A stretch of DNA of 64,000 bases from Pinus tabuliformis (taxonomy: Eukaryota > Streptophyta > Pinopsida > Pinales > Pinaceae): positions 609,601,918 to 609,665,917 of the forward strand of contig CM062815.1 of the NCBI GenBank assembly GCA_031772625.1. The letters are read 5' to 3'. The position numbers were made by a program, and so were the translations under genes. Below, one piece after another: positions 58,261 to 64,000 of this stretch. Under the pieces are notes generated by a model that was given only the letters and a program-made list of their open reading frames with translations, had not been told where the DNA came from and searched no databases. The number at the start of each line of letters is the position of its first letter. Position 1 is the first letter of the stretch.

Positions 58261-59406
58261 TGTAGAAATTTTGAATAATAAACACATATTCAATGGATAT
58301 TATCTTGATCATGTACTATTGCGGAATACATACACAATACATAATCTCCTCTACATTGATCATCAATTTAGCAGCATCAATAACAATAAAACATCAATGG
58401 CATGCACACATTAACACAGTATATAACCCGGGGAAAGATTACAGCTGAAAACCCCACACTATCTATATATTAATGATTGAGAACATGTAACATTACATAG
58501 TCAATACTTCTCACAAGTATCCAGCACTATCTCCACCTGTTACACACAAACCAGCTCATACTCAAACAAGTCACAAGTTCAAATCTTATCCACTGCTTTG
58601 CCTGCTTCTATTGCATAAACCTGCTGAGAATCACTCACACTGGAAATCACATGAGCACAGGCTATTCTACTGGGAAAATCAACACAATACTCATTGGCAT
58701 ACTTAATACATTGCTTGTGAAAATCCTCATGCACAACTATAGTCACAACTGATAGCAATCTCATCCTCTAACACCTGCCCGTGTTGAACTGTACATGCAC
58801 TAACATGCAACTGAGTTAACTGATGTATTCTTTAGTTGCTTTATGAGTTAATAATTAGTTTAACAACTCATCATTAGTATATTTGCAGTTAGACTAATTA
58901 CAACTAGTTTAACCAAGTCAAATTGAACACAACTCCATCAACTCCACAATCAACTCCACCAAACTCAACTGCTTGAGTTCTAACTCAAGTCATGCATGCA
59001 ATAACTCAACTAACCCACAAAGAAAGTGTATTTCCTTTTGACAGCTGCATGTGCCACATATGTAGCTCAAACTTAAGTGCTCCAAGAGGATAAGATAAAG
59101 TTTATAGTCCAAATATTATTATGAGACAATAATATTTGACTTTTCTATTTTTGACTAGTAGTCTAAAAATAGACTTTGATCACTCCTGTTGTGATCCAAA
59201 AATAGAAGTCCATATATTTTTCCCAACATGACCAATCATCCATAAACAGCAAACTGCGACTCATAGACCCTGATCCATATGTCTAAAAATATACTTTGCG
59301 CCAAAACTTGCCTGCGGGACCACTTAGTGAAGGCGACTCCTTTCCACGAAGCTCCATCATCTTGTTGCATTCTCAACAAGCATTTCTTGTTGCACACTTT
59401 TAAAAA
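58261..59406 (-). repeat. Element G LTR 2 (shared, middle)
   Basis: One LTR shared by the two internal units. It lacks a target duplication on either side, as expected for a recombination-made array. Confidence 0.9.
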
Positions 59407-59949
59407 TTCCCTCTCAACAAGAAAGGCTTCCTCTCAAACCCGATCCTGTAACTCTGGAAAGTTCTGCATGCAACACATCTGCCCGGTCCACTTTGCTCCA
59501 ACAACAATTGGAACAAAAACACTCCCAACTGACCACTCTGTTGGGTTAGGAACATACTCTGATGCTGAAGCTCTACCTGCTGCTGACAAGTGCTCCCTCT
59601 CTGACATCTGCGCTACTGCAACATCTCCATGCATCTCGCACCATTGCACACTTCTCTGTGCCACCTAGCACTGTGCAAAACACTTGTGCCTCTCGCATTG
59701 CTGCAGCCTGCATGCTATGCACTGTCATGGGATTCCCTACACTGTTGCTCTCTCTGCCGCTCCATCTACATCTGTCTCTACCCAATCAGTCAGTTCCTAC
59801 TACTCTACATTGGGGCTCCCATAGCAAGGTCTCATCCAAGAGGTTGGGTACCTCAAGGATCCTGCCCCTCCTCCTTGGGACGATCAATCCACATCACCCC
59901 ACCTCCTACCTGGAGGTATGGCTGCATGTGATACCTCAGCCCACCTGGA

Positions 59950-60640
59950 TCAAAGTTTCCCCCTACTGGAGGTCTCCGCATGAGTAGATGTCTCTACTCG
60001 ATCTCCTCTCAACTTCCCTTGTTGTGGCTGCTCCACAATCTCCTGAAGCTGTTGCACCAATCGTGGCTCCTCCACAATCATCTGAGACTTATTCTGGCTC
60101 TGCATGTTGAGAGGTAATATACGCTCCCTCTCAACCACCAAGTCTCCAATAGTTGCCTTGCTGCTCAAGGCTTTGCATGCATCTTGAACTTCAAGAGCAT
60201 ACAGGTTCTTAACCCGTGAACCAATCTGCTTCACTTGTCTAGTGATGATGTGTCTAAGGAAAACCTTTCCCTTACTGAAGACTACATCATAGCCTCTGTC
60301 TTCCAGCATCGCGATCGACACCAAGTTTCTCTGCAGTCCTGGTACATACTTGACATCGGTCAAGGTAAGGCGAGCTCCATGCTCCCTCTGAAAAATAACC
60401 ATGCCTACACTTGAGACACTATACTTCTCATCATTACCCATCCCTATGAGTATCTAGAGATGTTTCTCCTCCAAAGTACTGAACAAACTTTTGTCACCGG
60501 TCATGTGGAAAGAAGATCCACTGTCAAGAAACCAACCACTTCCCACCATGGATGAAACCATGCATGCGAAGAGTGTGAATTCCAACTCAAACTGTGAAGC
60601 AAGTGAGGCTACCTCATCTTCAGATCCTTCCTCGGATCCC
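59950..60640 (-). pseudogene. Element G protease region, right unit
   Basis: GSGWFLDSGSSFHMTGDK and VKYVPGLQRNLVSIAMLEDR as in the left unit. It continues into VEEPRLVQQLQEIVEQPQQG and a Thr/Ser/Arg tail that looks like the linker normally found between integrase and RT, consistent with a clean loss of integrase. Fossil. Confidence 0.8.
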
Positions 60641-61410
60641 TTCTTGGACTTCTTCTTTGGGCAATTAGTAGCATAATGGCCCAACTCATGACAATGAAAG
60701 CATCACACTTTTGACTTTTCAACCTTCTTCCCATCATTGGAAGAACTAGATTTGGAAAGAGAAACCTTCCCCTTCCCCTTCTTCGCCTTACTCGCTAAGG
60801 CACAGTTCTCCTCATCATGTATAGATGAAGAACTGTCTCTGGTGCGTCGTTTAATCTCCTCTTGCACAAGATCCGACCAAAGTCTCTCCCATCCTGGAAA
60901 TTTCTCCCTTCCATTCACCGAGTCCTGGTAGCTATGCCAACTCTTCGGAAGGCCAAGGAGTGCTAGACTCACCATATCCTCATCCTCAACAGTTACCCCC
61001 ACACTTCCCAGTTCATCCCGGCATTGGGTGAACTTCGTGAGATACTGGGGCATACTGTCTCCATTCTCACACCTAATGTTCCTGAGTTTGTCCTTGAGCG
61101 CCAGCTTCCTCTGATCGCTCTTGCTTTGGAATAGATCTGTTAACGCTTTCCACATCAAGTATGGAGAAGCTTTACCATGCAGGCTGGACACAATGTGATC
61201 CTTCACACCCTCCAATAGAATCCTTCGACACTTTGCTGTCTTCTTTTGCCAATCCCTGACTTGAGCAACATCAGTAGGTTTTGGGACATCCGCATCTATG
61301 AACTCCTTCAACCCATTATCATCTAACACCGCCTCCATCCTGTCCTTCCATGAAGTATAGTTTGAGCTGCCCTCAAGAGCATACTCCAATCGCAATCCGT
61401 TGAAAGACAT
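60641..61410 (-). CDS. Element G gag, right unit
   Basis: A 235-residue open frame (60703-61410): MSFNGLRLEYALEGSSNYTS opens a copia gag N-terminal domain, followed by the UBN2 blocks (GKASPYLMWKALTDLFQSKS, QYLTKFTQCRDELGSVGV, LALLGLPKSWHSYQDSVNGR) and a basic Ser/Lys-rich tail. A CCHC knuckle (CFHCHELGHYATNC) follows near 60665-60710. Gag forms the particle; here it is the main product left. It is the best-preserved retroelement gene in the window besides element H RT. No pol follows. Confidence 0.82.
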
Positions 61411-61669
61411 TGCAATGTTGACACCAAGAAAACACTACTGCAAATTTGAATTCCACCGGCTCCAAACTCAACCGCCTCTGATCTAGAATTCGTGAGAACA
61501 AGGTATTTCTCATACAGAGATTGACTATATGGGATTTTACTGGATATCTCACCTTCTAAAGGAAGGATGAATCCAGAGGCTACCTGGCCCAATTACAGAC
61601 TCTGCCTGAAGAAATAAGATGTAAACACTTTCTGAATAGTAGATCTGATGATCAAAAGCTCTGATACCA

Positions 61670-62832
61670 TGTAGAAATTTTGAATAATAAACACATATTT
61701 AATGGAGATTATCCTGATCATGTACTATTGCGGAATACATACACAATACATAAGCTCCTCTACATTGATCATCAATTTAGCAGCATCAATAACAATAAAA
61801 CATCAATAGCATGCATACATTAACACAATATGTAACCCGGGGAAAGCTTACAGCTGAAAACCCCACACTATATGTATATTAATGATTGAGAACATGTAAA
61901 ATTACATAGTCAATACTTCTCACAAGTATCAAACACTATCTCCACCTTTTACACACAAACCAGCTCAGACTCAAACAAGTCACAAGTTCAAATCTTGTCC
62001 ACTGCTTTGCCTGCCTCTATTGCATAAACCTGCTGCGAATCACTCACACTGGAAATCACGTGAGCACATGCTATTCTACTGGGAAAATCAACGCAATACT
62101 CATTGGCATACTCAATACGTTGCTTGTGCAAATCCTCATGCACAACTATAGTCACAACTGATAGCAATCTCATCCTCTAACACCTATCCTTGTTGAACTG
62201 TACATGCACTGACATGCAACTGAGTTAACTGATGTATTCTTTAGTTTCTTTATGAGTTAATAATTATTTTAACAACTCATCATTATTCTATTTGCAATTA
62301 GACTAATTACAACTAGTTTAACCAAGTCAAACTGAACACAACTCCATCAACTCCACAATCAACTCCACCAAACTCAACTGCTTGAGTTCTAACTCAAGTC
62401 ATGCATGCAACAACTCAACTGACCCACAAAGAAAGTGTATTTCCTTCTGACAGCTGCATGTGCCACATCTGTAGCTCAAACTGAAGTGCTCCAAGAGGAT
62501 AAGGTAAAGTTTATAGTCCAAATATTATTATGAGACAATAATATTTGACTTTTCTATTTTTGGCTAGCAGTCTAAAAATAGACTCTGATCACTCCTGTTG
62601 TGATCCAAAAATAGAAGTCCATCTATTTTTCCCAACATGACCAATCATCCATAAACAACAAACTGCAACTCATAGACTATGATCCATATGTTTAAAAATA
62701 GACATAGTCTAAAAATAGACTTTGCGCCAAAACTTGCCTGCGGGACCACTTAGTGAAGGCGACTCCTTTCTACTAAGCTCCATCATCTTGTTGCATTCTC
62801 AACAAGCATTTCTTGTTTCACACTTTTCAACA
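61670..62832 (-). repeat. Element G LTR 3 (5'-most in element orientation)
   Basis: Full LTR ending at the AGGAG duplication (62833-62837). Upstream of gag on the minus strand, so it would be the promoter LTR. It has a small extra duplication (TAAAAATAGAC) near 62690-62720. Confidence 0.9.
61988..62173 (-). other. Conserved 61-residue frame in element G LTRs
   Basis: MRLLSVVTIVVHEDLHKQ...KAVDKI. The same frame is open in all three LTRs (55171-55356, 58579-58764, 61988-62173) with about six differing residues in total, on the sense strand ahead of gag. It may be a leader ORF or captured fragment; I recognise no family. Confidence 0.35.
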
Positions 62833-62837
62833 AGGAG

Positions 62838-63500
62838 TTAACTTTGAAATCCCCATATTCGAGGGTTAGATAGACACAGATATTGTAGATAAATGGTTAA
62901 ATCTTCTAGAAGGTTATTTTTATGTTCATGATTTTTCCAGTCGAGAAAAGATCACTTTTTCACTTCACAAAGTAGCCCCCACATCAAGGACTAGTGGGAA
63001 ATATACTGCGAGCATATGGATGAAAGTACGAGCTCACTATTTTCAACCACACCGACTTGGAATTCATTCTAGGATGCCATCAAGGAGTAATACTACCCTG
63101 TCAAGAGCTATGAGGAAAAATACATAAAGTGGACCACGCTACAATAGGGAAGGGACCAAGATATATTGGAGTTCACAAATATTTTTCATTCCCTTTGCAC
63201 AAAGTTGGGTATCAAGGATTCTGAGCTGCATTTGGTACTCAAATACCGTGGATGCCTACACAAGTACATCAAGGACGAGATGGAGTTCTTGGACATCTCC
63301 TCACTTGGCACGACATACCAATACATTGTCAAGATCGAGTAGAAGTTTAAACAAAAGAAGCGAGACTTTGGATCTACAAATCCGAAGAACAAAGGACAAA
63401 GCCAAGGCGGGGTGACCAAAAACAACTTGTCGAAGCCACAAGAAAATAACAACACCACGAAATCAAAGAAGGACATAGGAAATTGGTCTAAGTTCCATAA
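62838..63500 (+). pseudogene. Element F gag, second part
   Basis: After the AGGAG duplication, Ty3-type gag continues. The pattern includes a Trp-rich capsid block and VLKYRGCLHKYIKDEMEFLD, followed by a Lys/Gln/Asn-rich tail. Several breaks. Confidence 0.65.
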
Positions 63501-63884
63501 GAGCCCCACTCATAACACAAGTGAGTGTCAGACCAAGCAGTATTGGTGGCTGAGTTGAAGGCTTCAAAATCAGATGCATGTTCTGACCCTGAGTCAGAGC
63601 CCTACAAGGGGAATGAAAAAGGGAAGCAAATCATTGATGTGGAGCCCAGCGCCACTGTTTCCACCACTAAGGTCCAGAAGAATGAGCCCGAAGATCCACA
63701 GGAGGGGGAGCGTATTTTCCACTCACAAACATGGGTGAAGGGTTCGTCGTTGCAATTCATTGTCGACAGTGGCACCCAAAAGAACCTCATTTCAGTAGAG
63801 GTCATGAAGCGGCTGGGACTACCAACCATACCACATTCGCAACCATACAACATCGGGTGGTTTCACAAAGGACGAGATCTCTGA
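63501..63884 (+). pseudogene. Element F protease region
   Basis: SSLQFIVDSGTQKNLISVEV is a retropepsin active-site block. It is followed by KRLGLPTIPHSQPYNIGWFH, which parallels the protease of element H (KKLGLLTTPHKKPYPLGWL). The remainder is outside the window. Confidence 0.78.
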
Positions 63885-64000
63885 GTCCTCCAGCAGTGCC
63901 TCCTTTCCTCCAGCATCAAGCCCTTCACAGATGAGGTATTGTGTGATGTTGCACCGCTTGATGTTTGTGATGTATCATTAAGCCAACCATAAGTGTGGAA

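Larger units (their letters stand above)
59407..61669 (-). mobile_element. Element G internal region, right unit
   Basis: Minus strand: primer site TGGTATCAGAGCTTTTGATC at about 61650-61669, gag, knuckle, protease, linker. Same content and same missing pol segment as the left unit. Confidence 0.88.
54853..62832 (-). mobile_element. Element G: Ty1/copia array, LTR-internal-LTR-internal-LTR
   Basis: Three LTRs (54853-56000, 58261-59406, 61670-62832) alternate with two near-identical ~2.26-kb internal regions, giving a tandem period of ~3.41 kb. A single AGGAG target duplication bounds the whole array, so it came from one insertion followed by unequal recombination, or inserted as an array. Each internal region codes, on the minus strand, for gag with a zinc knuckle and for protease/gag-pre-integrase; integrase, RT and RNase H are absent at the same place in both. 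A TGGTATCAGAGC primer site adjoins the 61670 LTR on the minus strand. The right unit's gag is open; the left has more breaks. Relatively young by the similarity of its units. Confidence 0.9.
53917..64000 (+). mobile_element. Element F: Ty3/gypsy element, 3' end outside window
   Basis: It starts with a 622-bp LTR and a TGGTATTAGAGCGG primer site, then gag. Gag is interrupted by element G (AGGAG duplication at 54848-54852 and 62833-62837) and continues from 62838 through a capsid region to a retropepsin block near 63750-63850. The rest lies beyond the window. Its LTR is the same family as that of element E. Several breaks; old. Confidence 0.82.

Overview
The window looks like a stretch of a large, repeat-filled plant nuclear genome. 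It holds one convincing host gene, an intronless L-type lectin receptor-like kinase (minus strand, 39575-41551). Almost everything else is layered LTR retrotransposon sequence with plant-type primer binding sites, long LTRs and old, diverged LTR pairs. The slow, nested build-up and long gag-only elements would suit a gymnosperm, but that is inference; the sequence alone only supports 'seed plant or close relative'.

Layout. (A) 1-8224: a plus-strand LTR element whose 5' LTR is cut by the window start; it has a gag-like segment, a Ser/Pro-rich ORF, no recognisable pol, a MITE-like insertion and two arrays of degenerate ~40-nt repeats. (J) 8225-19733: a decayed Ty1/copia remnant, split by (B) 11690-18554, a non-autonomous element with 2.4-2.5 kb LTRs, a GAGAT target duplication and an internal region coding only for a coiled coil, a G-patch domain and CCHC zinc knuckles. 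(D) 19880-~35972: a gag-only copia element with a ~3.2 kb LTR, split by (C) 22314-28413, another gag-only copia element with 2 kb LTRs, and by (E) 29636-32631, a gypsy element reduced to RNase H and integrase. (K) ~35973-38000: an antisense gypsy protease/RT fragment. 38000-39574: AT-rich DNA with small tandem repeats and a G-quadruplex-type run. Then the kinase gene and about 3.4 kb of AT-rich DNA. (I) an antisense gypsy gag/protease fragment ending at 53916, split by (H) 45005-52556, a full-length but decayed chromovirus-like gypsy element with a TTAAC target duplication. (F) 53917 to beyond the window end: a gypsy element related to E, whose gag is split by (G) 54853-62832, an antisense copia array of the form LTR-internal-LTR-internal-LTR bounded by one AGGAG target duplication.

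How it fits together. The most striking pattern is that B, C, D and G kept gag (with or without protease) and their cis signals but have no reverse transcriptase or integrase, so each would have needed enzymes from another element. B shares LTR ends, primer-site context and polypurine context with the pol-bearing element H, which makes an H-like chromovirus a plausible helper family for B. Other points for follow-up are a ~200-bp direct duplication flanking C in place of the usual 5-bp duplication, a tRNA-like segment carried in both B LTRs, regularly spaced hairpins in the B internal region, and, in the host gene, a Lys in place of the conserved APE Glu plus a tandemly duplicated W-box unit just upstream of the start codon. 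All percent identities are estimates by eye.
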